The position numbers and the translations under genes were made by a program. DNA of 64,000 bases from Methylobacterium frigidaeris (GTDB lineage Bacteria > Pseudomonadota > Alphaproteobacteria > Rhizobiales > Beijerinckiaceae): the NCBI RefSeq assembly GCF_022179185.1, contig NZ_BPQJ01000001.1, positions 1 through 64,000 of the forward strand, read 5' to 3'. This document shows, piece after piece, positions 43,320 through 52,060 of this stretch (its first letter is position 1; every line of letters begins with the position of its first letter). The notes under the pieces were generated by a model, which worked only from the letters and a program-made list of their open reading frames with translations, was not told the DNA's origin and made no database searches.

Positions 43320-43529
43320 TCAGGCCGACGCCTGCCCGCGTCCGGCCCCACGCCCGCGCTCGGCGGCGTCGCACACGGCCGCCGCCGCCAGGGCGACCCG
43401 GTCCGGCACGTCCTCCTCCGAGCCCCACCAGATCGTCTCCCCGCTCGCCATCCGGGCGTAGCGGGCCTGCCCGCGGATCCCGACTTCGACCACCCGTCCG
43501 AGACGACCCGACTTCCGTCCGACATCCAT
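43320..43529 (-). CDS. Small hypothetical protein (69 aa)
   Basis: Reads MDVGRKSGRLGRVVEVGIRG and MASGETIWWGSEEDVPDRVALAAAAVCDAAERGRG. The balanced composition, paired tryptophans and end-to-end convergence with the SDR suggest a real but unrecognised gene. No ribosome site is clear, and longer upstream starts are possible. I do not recognise the family. The ~295 nt between it and mucR become AT-rich towards 43740-43824 and probably hold the mucR promoter. Confidence 0.4.
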   Translation of the reverse strand: MDVGRKSGRLGRVVEVGIRGQARYARMASGETIWWGSEEDVPDRVALAAAAVCDAAERGRGAGRGQASA

Positions 43530-43824
43530 CGCTGCTGCTCCCGCACCGCGTCCATCAGCGAACGCCGCGGCCGGCACCGAGTTCAAGCGGAGCCGTACGC
43601 GACGATGCACATCGCCCTTCGACGGGCGCGCCGGGCCGCCGTCTCGGTGCCGTCGTTCCGTACATCTCGCCTCCGAGAGAGCCCGCGTTGCGCGCATGTT
43701 CGCAATTTTCCCACCTCGAAGTCCGCCTGCCGGGCAATTTTTGCTGCTGATCGTCTCATCTTACCGGTTGACCCTGGAACGGCCCGCGCCCATCACAAGA
43801 GCGGTTGATTATCTGGAAGAAAAA

Positions 43825-44334
43825 ATGGACGACGCGGCCTCCATCACCTCTCCGCTGATCGAGCTGACGAGTGACATCGTCGGCGCCTACGTGTCGAACA
43901 ACAACGTCCGGGCTGCCGATTTGCCCGGTCTGATTGCATCGATACACGCAACGCTGGTCGGCCTCGGCCAGCCGGCAGCCGAGCCGGAGGAGGACCACAA
44001 GGTCACCGCCGCCCAGATCCGGAAATCCGTGACACCGGACCACATCACGAGCTTCCTCGACGGCAAGCCATACAAGAGCCTGAAGCGGCACCTGACGACA
44101 CGCGGCTACACGCCGGACGAGTATCGCCAGAAGTTCGGCCTACCCTTCGACTACCCGATGGTCGCGGCCACCTACGCGGCCCAGCGCTCCGAGCTCGCCA
44201 AGAGCCTCGGCCTCGGCCAGATCCGGCGCGAGCGCGCCGCGGCGCAGAAGGCGCAGGGCGACGCGAAGGCGGAGCCCGCCGCACCCGCGCGCCGTGGCCG
44301 CCCGCGCAAGTCCGAAACCCCCACCGAGGCGTGA
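43825..44334 (+). CDS. MucR/Ros family transcriptional regulator lacking zinc ligands
   Basis: A 169-aa MucR-family protein: N-terminal oligomerisation region (LIELTSDIVGAYVSNNNVRAADLPGLIASIH), then the DNA-binding part IRKSVTPDHITSFLDGKPYKSLKRHLTTRGYTPDEYRQKFGLPFDYPMVAATYAAQRSELAK. In Ros the zinc ligands are in CLEC...H...TTHH; here the cysteines are Ser and Asp and the last His pair is Arg-Gly, leaving only the KRHL His. A C-terminal RRGRPRK is an AT-hook-like tail. MucR proteins are global, H-NS-like regulators in alphaproteobacteria; zinc-free members are known. ATG at 43825 chosen as the conserved start. Confidence 0.88.
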   Translation: MDDAASITSPLIELTSDIVGAYVSNNNVRAADLPGLIASIHATLVGLGQPAAEPEEDHKVTAAQIRKSVTPDHITSFLDGKPYKSLKRHLTTRGYTPDEYRQKFGLPFDYPMVAATYAAQRSELAKSLGLGQIRRERAAAQKAQGDAKAEPAAPARRGRPRKSETPTEA

Positions 44335-44348
44335 GGCGCGCCTCACCC

Positions 44349-44620
44349 TCACGGCGGACCGTCACCGCAGATCACCGGTTGCCGGCCCGTCACCGCCGCC
44401 ACGACCTCCTCGCGCCGGATGAACCGGCCGAGGGGCGGCAGCTTCGGCGCCACGCTGCCGCGTGAGGGATCGATCAGCATCGGGGTCTTGGTCGCCGCCG
44501 TGGCCACGAGGGTGACGGTGAGGCCGCGGAGCATCGCCTCCGCGGCCCAGGACCGGGCGAGGGCGAGGAGCGCCGGCTTCGAGGCCGCCGAGGCGCCCCG
44601 CCAGACGGCTCGCGATGCGA
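44349..44620 (-). pseudogene. Short-chain dehydrogenase remnant with internal deletion
   Basis: On the - strand the reading SAASKPALLALARSWAAEAMLRGLTVTLVATAATKTPML, LPPLGRFIRREEVVAAV and then TGRQPVICGDGPP is the last third of an SDR: a decayed YxxxK (AASK), the post-catalytic helix, the P-L-GR-x-EEV motif and the C-terminal TG-Q-x-x-CGG motif. The ~10 residues that normally separate EEVVAAV from TGRQ are missing and the Rossmann half is absent. It is a relic lying 15 nt beyond mucR on the opposite strand. The rest of the gap to 44847 is not recognisable. Confidence 0.6.
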
Positions 44621-44847
44621 GCGGTCGCGGGACTTGTTGGGCATGCCGTCGCCGACCTCGGCCTTGCAGCGACGCGGCCGGGCGCGGCCGTCTGTCGACA
44701 AGCATGCCGCGTTCGCCGCGGCCCGCGCGAGCTTCGATGATGTCAGGGCTCCTGTCCGGTCATGCGACGTGGAATGAGTCCTTGGCGGGCCGCCCGGGGC
44801 CGGTCATCCTCGGCCGCAACGACGACGGATCTCGACGGGAGATGAGG

Positions 44848-46443
44848 ATGCCGGCCCACGACAGCACGCCCTACCGGACGCAGAACTGGACGGTGACGAA
44901 GCCGGTAGCGTCGGGCCGGGACGGCATCGTGGTGGCGCAGAACCGCGAGGCCGCCGAAGCCGGAGCGTCGATCCTGGCGGCCGGCGGCAATGCCGCCGAT
45001 GCGGCCGTCGCCACCGCCTTCGCGCTGGCGGCGGTGGAGCCCTGGAACAGCGGGCTCGGCGGCATCGGCTTCGCGCTGGTGCTGCCGGCCGGCGCCGCGC
45101 GGGCGACGGTCGTGGATTTCGGGCCCGTCTCGAGCCGCAACACCCGGGCCGGCGATTATCCCGTCACCGGCCGGGAGAAGCGCGACCTGTTCACCTGGCC
45201 GGAGGTACTGGAGGATCGCAACATCCACGGACCGCTCTCGTTCTGCATTCCCTCGGCGGTGGCGGGCTACACCACGCTGCACGAGGCGTTCGGGACCGGC
45301 CGCCCCGTCGCGGACCTTCTGGCGCCAGCGATCGCACTGGCGCGCCGGGGCCTCGCGCAGGACTGGTTCACCACCCTGAAGGTCGCCTCCTCGGCCTCGG
45401 TGCTGCGGCTCTACGAGGAGAGCGCCCGGATCTACCTGCCGGACGGGCTGCCGCCGGTCCCGCCCTACCAGGGCACGCCCGGCTTCCAGTCGCTCGGCCG
45501 CCTGCCCGAGACGCTGGAGCGGCTGGCGAAAACGGGCCTGCGCGACTTCTACGAGGGCGGGATCGCCCGGGACCTCGCCGCCGACATCGCGGCCCTCGGC
45601 GGCGTCATCGACGGGCAAGACCTGGCCGGCTGCCGCGCGGTGCTCCGCGACGCGCCGACGATCGCGTGGCGCGACGACCATCTCGTCCATACGGCGGGCG
45701 GGCTCACCGCCGCGCCGACCCTCGCCCAGGTCGTCGCCGGCATGGCGGACGCAGCCCTCCCGCCCTCCGGCCCCGATGCCGCCTGGTTCGCCACGCTCTC
45801 GCGCGTGATGCGAGAGGCCTATGCCCGGCGCCTCGCCGGCCTGGGCGCCGCCCGGGAACCGGCTGAGACCTGCACGACGCACCTTACCGTCGTCGACCGG
45901 GACGGGATGATGGTGTCGATGACGACGACGCTGCTCTCCTCGATGGGCAGCCGGGTCGTGCTGCCGACGACCGGCGTGCTGATGAACAACGGCGTGATGT
46001 GGTTCGATCCGCGCCCCGGCAGCGCCAACCCGATCGCCCCCGGCGCGCGCCCGCTCTGCAACATGTGCCCGGTAATCGTCACGCCGCGGACGGGCGACGG
46101 CCCGCGCATCGCCGCCGGCTCCTCCGGCGGGCGGCGCATCCTGGCGAGCGTCTACCAGACCCTCGCCTTCCTGCTCGATTTCGGGATGGATTCGCACGCG
46201 GCGGCCCACGCGCCGCGCATCGACGTCTCGGGCCCGGACGGGACGAGCGCGGATGCCCGGCTCCCGCAGGAGGTGCGCGACGCCCTCGCGGCGGCAGGGC
46301 CGCTCGCGGTGGTGGAGCACGGTGTCCTGCCGATCAACTTCGCCTGTCCGAACTTCGTCCGGGTCGAGGGCGGGAAGGCCACGGGATGCAGCGACGTCGC
46401 CTCGCCGTGGTCGGCGGCCGTAGCGGCCACTCGGATCGCGTAG
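44848..46443 (+). CDS. Gamma-glutamyltransferase family protein
   Basis: A 531-aa Ntn-hydrolase of the gamma-glutamyltransferase family, which normally self-cleaves before a Thr nucleophile; here that is probably the second Thr of CTTHLTVVDRDG (~350). The large-subunit pattern VVAQNREAAEAGASILAAGGNAADAAVATAFALAAVEPWNSGLGGIG is clear, and VLMNNGVMWFDPRPGSANPIAPGARPLCNMCPVIV and SSGGRRI follow in the small subunit. No signal peptide is seen, so it may be cytoplasmic; homologues also hydrolyse cephalosporins or act on small amides. The ATG at 44848 has GGGAG 6 nt upstream. It is convergent with the sugar-acid operon. Confidence 0.87.
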   Translation: MPAHDSTPYRTQNWTVTKPVASGRDGIVVAQNREAAEAGASILAAGGNAADAAVATAFALAAVEPWNSGLGGIGFALVLPAGAARATVVDFGPVSSRNTRAGDYPVTGREKRDLFTWPEVLEDRNIHGPLSFCIPSAVAGYTTLHEAFGTGRPVADLLAPAIALARRGLAQDWFTTLKVASSASVLRLYEESARIYLPDGLPPVPPYQGTPGFQSLGRLPETLERLAKTGLRDFYEGGIARDLAADIAALGGVIDGQDLAGCRAVLRDAPTIAWRDDHLVHTAGGLTAAPTLAQVVAGMADAALPPSGPDAAWFATLSRVMREAYARRLAGLGAAREPAETCTTHLTVVDRDGMMVSMTTTLLSSMGSRVVLPTTGVLMNNGVMWFDPRPGSANPIAPGARPLCNMCPVIVTPRTGDGPRIAAGSSGGRRILASVYQTLAFLLDFGMDSHAAAHAPRIDVSGPDGTSADARLPQEVRDALAAAGPLAVVEHGVLPINFACPNFVRVEGGKATGCSDVASPWSAAVAATRIA

Positions 46444-46467
46444 CGCGCGATCGCACCCTGCCGTCGA

Positions 46468-47238
46468 TCACCCCGCGTCACGCTCGAACATCAGCCCCGC
46501 CTCGCGAAAGCCCCCATCGACGTTGAGGGTGTGGCCGTGGATATAGCGGGCCTCGTCGGAGCACAGGAACACGGCGGCATCGGCGATCTCCTCCGGCGTG
46601 CCGTAGCGGGTCATCGGGATCCGGGCGGCGTAGGCGGCCCGCGTCGCCCGGTCGTGCATCGCCTTGGCGATCTCGGTCTCGATCGCGCCCGGCGCGATGT
46701 TGTTGACGTTGATGTTGGCCTGAGCGAGCTCCACCGCCATCACTTTGGTCAGGAGTTCGAGCCCCGCCTTGGCCGAGCCGTAGGCCGCCCGGCCGTTGCC
46801 GCCGCGCTGGCCCGACAGCGAGGCGATATTGATGATCTTGCCGCCACCGGTGCGCACCATCTCGCGGGCGCAGGCCTGCGCCACCATGAAGGCGCCGGTG
46901 AGGTTCACGCCGATGATGCGGTTCCAGTCGGCGAGGCTCGTCTCCAGGAACGGGGTGTTGGCACCGATCCCCGCATTGTTGACCAGGATGTCGACGCGGC
47001 CGTGCGCGGACAGGATCGCCGCCATCATCGCGGCGACGGAATCCGGATCGGCGACATCGACGGCGACCGGCATCGCCGCCTCGCCCAAGGTGGCGGCGGC
47101 CTCCGCCGCGCCCGTCCGGTTCAGGTCGGCGACGACGACCGTCGCGCCCTCCCGCACGAAGGCGGTCGCGACGGCGAAGCCGATCCCCCGCGCAGCCCCG
47201 GTCACGAGGGCGACCTTGCCTGCGAGCCGCTGCGTCAT
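46468..47238 (-). CDS. SDR family oxidoreductase (sugar-acid operon)
   Basis: A 256-aa classical SDR with TGAARGIG (~13), NNAG (~88), IASLSGQRGG, YGSAK as YxxxK (~155) and YIHGHTLNVDGGF at the end. The ATG at 47238 is preceded by GGAGGAGA. It lies 24 nt after the four-carbon acid sugar kinase gene in the same direction, so it probably oxidises or reduces a sugar-acid intermediate of that pathway. Confidence 0.9.
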   Translation of the reverse strand: MTQRLAGKVALVTGAARGIGFAVATAFVREGATVVVADLNRTGAAEAAATLGEAAMPVAVDVADPDSVAAMMAAILSAHGRVDILVNNAGIGANTPFLETSLADWNRIIGVNLTGAFMVAQACAREMVRTGGGKIINIASLSGQRGGNGRAAYGSAKAGLELLTKVMAVELAQANINVNNIAPGAIETEIAKAMHDRATRAAYAARIPMTRYGTPEEIADAAVFLCSDEARYIHGHTLNVDGGFREAGLMFERDAG

Positions 47239-47262
47239 CGTCGTCTCCTCCAATCCATCGCC

Positions 47263-48639
47263 TTACACGGGGGTGCGGCCGCCCTGCTTGACGGCCGAGA
47301 GGAAGTCGGGCCGGCCGACCTGGCCGCCCTTGAGCGCCAGTTCGAGCCCGTCGAGGGGTGTGTCGGCGCCATGAGCGCGGCAGAGCGGCGAGCCCGGATC
47401 GAGGGGAGCGAGTGCCGTGAGCGCGTCGATTCCGAGCTGCATTGCGGCGTGGCCCGAGGTGTCGCCGCCGGCGATCACCGCCCGAGTCAGGCCGGCATTC
47501 AGCACGATCTCCCTCAGGGCGCGCCCGAGCCCGGCCCCGAGCCGCTCGCTGGCCAGAACCGGATCGAGGCCCGCCATGGCCACGGCGTCCCGCAAGCCGG
47601 CGACCGCCGGATCGTCCGGGCCGGTGGCGCTGTAGACCAGGGGATCGCGGCCGGCACCGAGGGCTGTCCGCGCCTCCGCGACGACGCGGCCGATCTCCTG
47701 CGCGAAGGCCGCTTCGTCGGTCACACGCCTGGCGTCGAGCCGGATGCCGGCGAATCCCCGGTCGAGGGCGTGGGCGATCTGGCCGGCCGTCGCCGGGGAG
47801 ACCGAACCGGACACGACCGCGATCCGCTCCACGGGCGCGCACCGCGACGCCGGCGGCTCGGCCGGCAGCAGGCCCGCCCGGCGCCAATAAGCGACGAGGG
47901 CGGCCCCGACCCCCTGCGAGCCGACGGCGAAGACCGGGTGTCCGCCGCGCTCCCAGATCAGCCGGCCGGCCTCGGCCAGGGTCTCGGCATCGAGCACGTC
48001 GAGGGAGACGATCGCCGCCCCCGCGGCCCTGGCCCGGTCGAGCGCCGCGTCCCCCTCGCCCCGCTTCATCGCCACGAAATCGACGAGGCCGACCGGCAGG
48101 GCCGTCTGGCGGCCGAGGTGGCGCCCGAGATCGGCCTCGTCCATCGGCGTGACCGGGTGGCGAGCCATGGTCGGGTGGCGGTCGAGGCGGTAGCCCGCGC
48201 CATGGGCCATCGCGAACAGGTGGCCGAAGCTCTGGTAGCGGCCCATCCCCGGATCGGCGACGACCATCGGGGTCCAGTCGCCGGAAAAAATCCCGCGGCC
48301 GATCTCGACGGCGCGGCCGATCGAGCCGACATGCGGCGCCGAATCGAAGGTCGAGCAGACCTTGTAGTGCGCGACCGGCGCGTCGAGGGAGGCGAGGAGC
48401 CGGAAGGCCGGAGGCAGCTCCCGGTCCATCCAGGCCGGCGGCTGCGAGCGCGCCACCCCGGCGATGCCGATGGCGCGGGCGCCCGCGAAGGCCTTCAGGC
48501 GCTCCGGGCTGGGAGCCGAGAGGAAGAGCACGGTCTCGAGCCCGGCGAAGGCCAGCACCTCCATCGCCGCGGAGGAACCGGTGAAGTCGTCGCCGTAGAA
48601 GGCGACGAGAGGGCCGTCGGGGAGCGGGCGCGCGCTCAC
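47263..48639 (-). CDS. Four-carbon acid sugar kinase family protein (DUF1537/OiaK-like)
   Basis: A 458-aa kinase of the OtnK/DtnK/OiaK family, which phosphorylates tetronates or 3-oxo-isoapionate. The N-terminal VAFYGDDFTGSSAAMEVLAFAG and the C-terminal nucleotide-binding VIAGGDTSGHAA motif are the family marks. It starts with GTG (48639) overlapping the stop of the RuBisCO-like gene by GTGA. A kinase followed by a RuBisCO-like enzyme acting on the phosphorylated product is the arrangement of D-apiose-derived acid pathways, which is why OiaK is the best analogue; the actual substrate is not proven. Confidence 0.88.
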   Translation of the reverse strand: MSARPLPDGPLVAFYGDDFTGSSAAMEVLAFAGLETVLFLSAPSPERLKAFAGARAIGIAGVARSQPPAWMDRELPPAFRLLASLDAPVAHYKVCSTFDSAPHVGSIGRAVEIGRGIFSGDWTPMVVADPGMGRYQSFGHLFAMAHGAGYRLDRHPTMARHPVTPMDEADLGRHLGRQTALPVGLVDFVAMKRGEGDAALDRARAAGAAIVSLDVLDAETLAEAGRLIWERGGHPVFAVGSQGVGAALVAYWRRAGLLPAEPPASRCAPVERIAVVSGSVSPATAGQIAHALDRGFAGIRLDARRVTDEAAFAQEIGRVVAEARTALGAGRDPLVYSATGPDDPAVAGLRDAVAMAGLDPVLASERLGAGLGRALREIVLNAGLTRAVIAGGDTSGHAAMQLGIDALTALAPLDPGSPLCRAHGADTPLDGLELALKGGQVGRPDFLSAVKQGGRTPV

Positions 48640-49910
48640 GCCGCGCCCTCCAGCGCCTGGGCCAGCGCCGGATGGGTGCGGGCGTGGTGGGCGAGCGGAA
48701 TGCCCGCCACCGCCGCCTCCCACGCCTGGCGCAGGGCCGCCACTCCCTCGCCGGGCCCGCCCGGATGGGCGACGATGCCGCCGCCCGCGGTGACGATGAG
48801 ATCGGTGGAGCCGAGCGCCGCGTAGGTGCCGGGGGCCTGCCGCACGGTCTGGCCGGAGGAGAAGACCGGCATGGCGAGGCACGGCTTGTCGGGAAAGAGC
48901 GGCGTCAGGCAGGTGCGGGCCGAGGCGACGACGCTGTCGTCGTCCTCCGAGAACTTGTTGTCGAGGCCGTTGACGTGCATGTGGTCGGCGCCGGCCAGGC
49001 GCCAGATCTTCTGCCAGGCGACGTAGGACCAGCCGAGCAGCGGGTGGCGGGCGAGATACCCCCAACCGTTGCGGTGGGCGTGGATCGGCAATTCGCTCGT
49101 CCGCGCCAGCGCGATCATGCCGACGAGGCCGACCGAGTTCAGGCTCGCCATCACGCAGGTGCCGCCGAGATCGCGCACGAGGTCGTGGCGCCGGCGCATC
49201 TGGTCGATCTCGCCGGTGAGGTTGAAGGCGACCATCACCTTCTTGCCGGTGCGCTCGGCGTGGTCGTTGACGACGCGCATCACGGCGCGCGCCCTCTCGT
49301 CGAACGGACAATGCGGCCCGTCCGCCTGCAATTCGTCGTCCTTGATGAAGTCGATGCCGCCCTCGCACAGGGTCCGGACCAGGGCGGCGGTCTCCTCCGG
49401 CCCGAAGCCGACGCTCGGCTTGACGATGGTGCCGATGATCGGACGGTCCTCGACCCCCGCGAGGCGGCGCGTACCGCCGATCCCGAAGCGCGGGCCCGGA
49501 TAGGCATCGGCGAAGGGCTGCGGCAGACGGATGTCGAGAAGGCGCAGGCCCGTGATCGGGCGCAGCTCGAACAGGTTTCCGGCGACGGTGGCGAGCAGGT
49601 TCGGCAGCGAGGGGCCGAGATTCTCGATCGGCCAGGACAGGGTGACGCGCGCGCGGCGCAACCTGGCGGGATCGACCGCGGCGGTGGTCGGCAGCGACGG
49701 CGCCGCGACGGAATCGTCCAGCACCTCCAGGCGCTCGACCCGGGCCGCGGAGCGGGCCTTGAGTTCCGGCGTCTCCCCCGGCACCGGCACGAAGGTGCCG
49801 CTCGATTGCTCGCCGGCCATCGTCTCCGCCACCTTGCGGGGATCGCTCGCGGTCTCGAGGAGGTAATCGGCCTCGATCCGGATCGGGGGCGCGGCGGGGC
49901 GCTGGCTCAT
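48636..49910 (-). CDS. RuBisCO-like protein (form IV RLP, OiaX-like)
   Basis: A 424-aa ribulose-bisphosphate carboxylase large-chain homologue. N-terminal domain with AGEQSSGTFVPVPGET, barrel beginning IIGTIVKPSVGFGPEE (first catalytic Lys), then GGIDFIKDDELQ, which keeps the carbamylated Lys and the Asp/Glu metal ligands (K-x-D-E), HAHRNG, GADHMHVNG and VFSSGQT in loop 7. It is a RuBisCO-like protein, not a CO2-fixing enzyme: the length, N-terminal motif and kinase partner fit decarboxylases of 3-oxo-isoapionate phosphate type. First gene of the operon, divergent from a LysR regulator. Confidence 0.9.
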   Translation of the reverse strand: MSQRPAAPPIRIEADYLLETASDPRKVAETMAGEQSSGTFVPVPGETPELKARSAARVERLEVLDDSVAAPSLPTTAAVDPARLRRARVTLSWPIENLGPSLPNLLATVAGNLFELRPITGLRLLDIRLPQPFADAYPGPRFGIGGTRRLAGVEDRPIIGTIVKPSVGFGPEETAALVRTLCEGGIDFIKDDELQADGPHCPFDERARAVMRVVNDHAERTGKKVMVAFNLTGEIDQMRRRHDLVRDLGGTCVMASLNSVGLVGMIALARTSELPIHAHRNGWGYLARHPLLGWSYVAWQKIWRLAGADHMHVNGLDNKFSEDDDSVVASARTCLTPLFPDKPCLAMPVFSSGQTVRQAPGTYAALGSTDLIVTAGGGIVAHPGGPGEGVAALRQAWEAAVAGIPLAHHARTHPALAQALEGAA

Positions 49911-50035
49911 ACACTCACTCCGGGGATCGCGACGCTCGTGCGAGGGCCGGAGCCTAGCGAAGGGCCGGGTGCGCGAGAACTTGAGTTCGGCGCAGCGACC
50001 TGTGAGAAAAACTCTTACCTCAACGGGGAGCCCTC

Positions 50036-50935
50036 ATGCCGAAGCCGCGCCTGCCTCTCAATGCGCTGCGCGCCTTCGAGGCTGCGTCCCGTCTCGGCAG
50101 CATGAGCGCCGCCGCCGCCGAGCTCGGGGTCACCCACGGGGCGGTGAGCCGTCAGGTCCGCGCCCTTGAGGCACAGTTCGGGCTACCGCTCCTCGAGCGA
50201 GGCGCGCGCGCCGTCTCGCCGACGCCGGAGGGGGCACGGCTCGCCGCCGAGCTGGCCGAGAGCTTCGAGCGGATGCAGGCTGCGGTGGCGCGGGTGCAGC
50301 CAGGCCCGCTGACCTTGTCCAGCTCGGCGACCGTGATGATGCGCTGGCTGCTCCCGCGGCTGGAGCGGTTCAAGCGGGCCCATCCGTCGATCGAGCTGCG
50401 GCTGACCGTCAGCTACGGCGAGGTTGACTTCATCCGTGACGAGATCGGCCTCGCCTTGCGCAACAGCATGGTCCGCGCGCCCGCGAGCGCGCTCGCCGAG
50501 ACCCTGATCCGCGAGGAGATCGGGCCGGTCTGCCACCCCGATTATGCCCTGCGGATGAGGGTCGACGGGCCGGACGAGCTCGTCGCGCGGGCCCGCCTCC
50601 TCGGCACCGCGACGCGGCCGGAGGGCTGGGCCGAATGGGCCCGGGCGATCGGGCGGCCGGATGTCGCGATCACCCCCGACGAGGTGTTCGGGCATTTCTA
50701 CCTGGTCATCCAGGCGGCGGCCTGCGGCCTCGGCTTCGCGCTGGCGCCGCGCCTCCTCGTCGAGGACGAGATCGCCGCCGGCCACCTCGTCGCGCCGCTG
50801 GGCTTCGTGCCCGGCCCGCACGAGATGCAGCTCTGGACCGCCGAGCACCTGCGCCACCGGCCCGACCTGCGCATCGTGGCGGAGTGGCTGCGGCGGGAGA
50901 TGACCGGGGCGGGCCGACGCGCCGCGGAGCGCTGA
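50036..50935 (+). CDS. LysR family regulator (GcvA-like) of the sugar-acid operon
   Basis: A 299-aa LysR regulator with the GcvA-type N terminus LPLNALRAFEAASRLGSMSAAAAELGVTHGAVSRQVRALE and an effector domain with WLLPRLERFKRAHPSIELRL. It is divergent from the RuBisCO-like operon; the 125-nt spacer (49911-50035) must hold both promoters and contains the dyad-like GTGAGAAAAACTCTTAC (50002-50018). GGGGAG sits 5 nt before the ATG. The geometry makes it the probable activator of the operon. Confidence 0.92.
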   Translation: MPKPRLPLNALRAFEAASRLGSMSAAAAELGVTHGAVSRQVRALEAQFGLPLLERGARAVSPTPEGARLAAELAESFERMQAAVARVQPGPLTLSSSATVMMRWLLPRLERFKRAHPSIELRLTVSYGEVDFIRDEIGLALRNSMVRAPASALAETLIREEIGPVCHPDYALRMRVDGPDELVARARLLGTATRPEGWAEWARAIGRPDVAITPDEVFGHFYLVIQAAACGLGFALAPRLLVEDEIAAGHLVAPLGFVPGPHEMQLWTAEHLRHRPDLRIVAEWLRREMTGAGRRAAER

Positions 50936-50959
50936 GCGAAGCGGGATTGGTGCACCACG

Positions 50960-51266
50960 ATGGACGCGGCCTCCGAGCGGGACGAGCCGCTTCCCTCCAT
51001 GTCACGCACGCGCGCCCATTGCGGCGCCCTCGGCTACCCGCCCTACCGCCGGGCACGCTTCGACGACGTGCCCTTCGCCCCACTGGGAAACCCCCTCGCC
51101 GAGGCCTGCCTCGCCCTCGTTACGACGGCCGCGCCTTACCAGCCGGACAAGGGCGACCCGGGACCCGGCGCGCTCTATAACGGCGCGGGCAAGTTCTTCG
51201 CCGTCGGCTCGGCCGCAATCGACCGATTCCCGGACCTGCGCATCGCCCATATCGCCTGTGACCGCG
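50960..51266 (+). pseudogene. Remnant of a glycine/sarcosine/betaine reductase B-like protein
   Basis: The reading ALGYPPYRRARFDDVPFAPLG, then LAEACLALVTTAAPYQPDKGDPGPGALYNGAGKFFAV and FPDLRIAHIACDRD resembles the N-terminal ~90 residues of non-selenocysteine proteins of the selenoprotein-B reductase family (VPF-P-L, ALVTTAAPYQPDKGD-GPG and DLRI-H-A-DR blocks). Just after the DR position the resemblance ends and the frame becomes Arg-rich noise. The rest of the gene is missing, so it is a truncated relic. The remaining ~160 nt up to 51424 hold nothing recognised. Confidence 0.5.
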
Positions 51267-51424
51267 ACCCGCCGCGCGGCATTCGAAGCCGAGAAGCGCA
51301 AGGCACGGCCCGGCAGCGGGGCGTGACGGCGGCGCACCTGAGGAGCCGGGCGCCTCGGCGGTCATGCTCCTGCCCGGAACGCCTGCCAGGGATCCGCCTC
51401 CCGTTCACAGCCAGCCGATCGCCG

Positions 51425-52060
51425 ATGCTCGCCCGTACAGCCGTGCTCCTCATCCTCCTCGCCGGTCCCGCCCTCGCGCAGGACTACAACCGTGCCGACC
51501 TGGTCCGCGGGCTCTGCCACAAGGACGGCTGCGACGAGTTCCAGGTCCTGCGGGTCGAGCCGATGCTGACCGGCACCACCGGCAGCCTGAAGCGCACGCA
51601 GGTGAAGACCTTCCACGCGAGCCATGCCGGCCGCAGCGAGCGCGAGGCGGAAGGTGGCTACGTCTACTGCTCGCCGACGAAGCCCGCCGTGATGGCGCAG
51701 GGCAAGAGCCGTACCGCGGCCTTCATGCTGGCGCCCTTCGCCACCGAGGACAGCAGCGAGACGATCCGCAAGAACGCCAATTTCGTCGCCATGTACTTCG
51801 CCATCTGCCACGGCCCGGACGTCGCCCGGCAGGCGGTGCGGGACCTGCGCGGCACGGCGTCCTCCCTCGGCTACCGCGTGGCCGCGACGGCCTCCCGGAT
51901 GGTCGACCTGGCGAAGCCTGAGGACATCGTCGACCGGGCCCCGGCGCCGCCCGTGGCCCAGGCGCCCCGCCCCGCGCCGGTCACCCCGGCCGCCCCGCCG
52001 CGGCGGGAGGCAGCGCCGGGGGCGGCCCTGCTGCCGCCGGGCGAGATCCCGGAGGATTGA
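51425..52060 (+). CDS. Hypothetical exported protein (211 aa)
   Basis: A signal peptide MLARTAVLLILLAGPALA-Q is followed by a mature domain of ~150 residues with four cysteines (CHKDGC, YVYC, FAICHG) that could form two disulfides, and a Pro/Ala-rich tail (APAPPVAQAPRPAPVTPAAPP). I do not recognise the family. The ATG at 51425 was chosen because the signal peptide begins exactly there; the open frame upstream belongs to the reductase relic. Confidence 0.7.
   Translation: MLARTAVLLILLAGPALAQDYNRADLVRGLCHKDGCDEFQVLRVEPMLTGTTGSLKRTQVKTFHASHAGRSEREAEGGYVYCSPTKPAVMAQGKSRTAAFMLAPFATEDSSETIRKNANFVAMYFAICHGPDVARQAVRDLRGTASSLGYRVAATASRMVDLAKPEDIVDRAPAPPVAQAPRPAPVTPAAPPRREAAPGAALLPPGEIPED

Noticed and set aside
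48636..49910. Genuine CO2-fixing RuBisCO
   Set aside because: It is shorter, has the RLP-type N terminus, lacks a small subunit or phosphoribulokinase nearby and is coupled to a sugar-acid kinase.
47263..49914. An apparent 883-residue fused protein covering the RuBisCO-like gene and the kinase
   Set aside because: The first ~425 residues are the same DNA read in another frame on the same strand as the RuBisCO-like gene and are Arg/Pro-rich noise. The kinase begins at the GTG at 48639.
50002..50018. LysR box (T-N11-A) between the RLP operon and its regulator
   Set aside because: The stretch is only partly dyad-symmetric and the T and A spacing does not fit the consensus, so it is mentioned but not called as a site.
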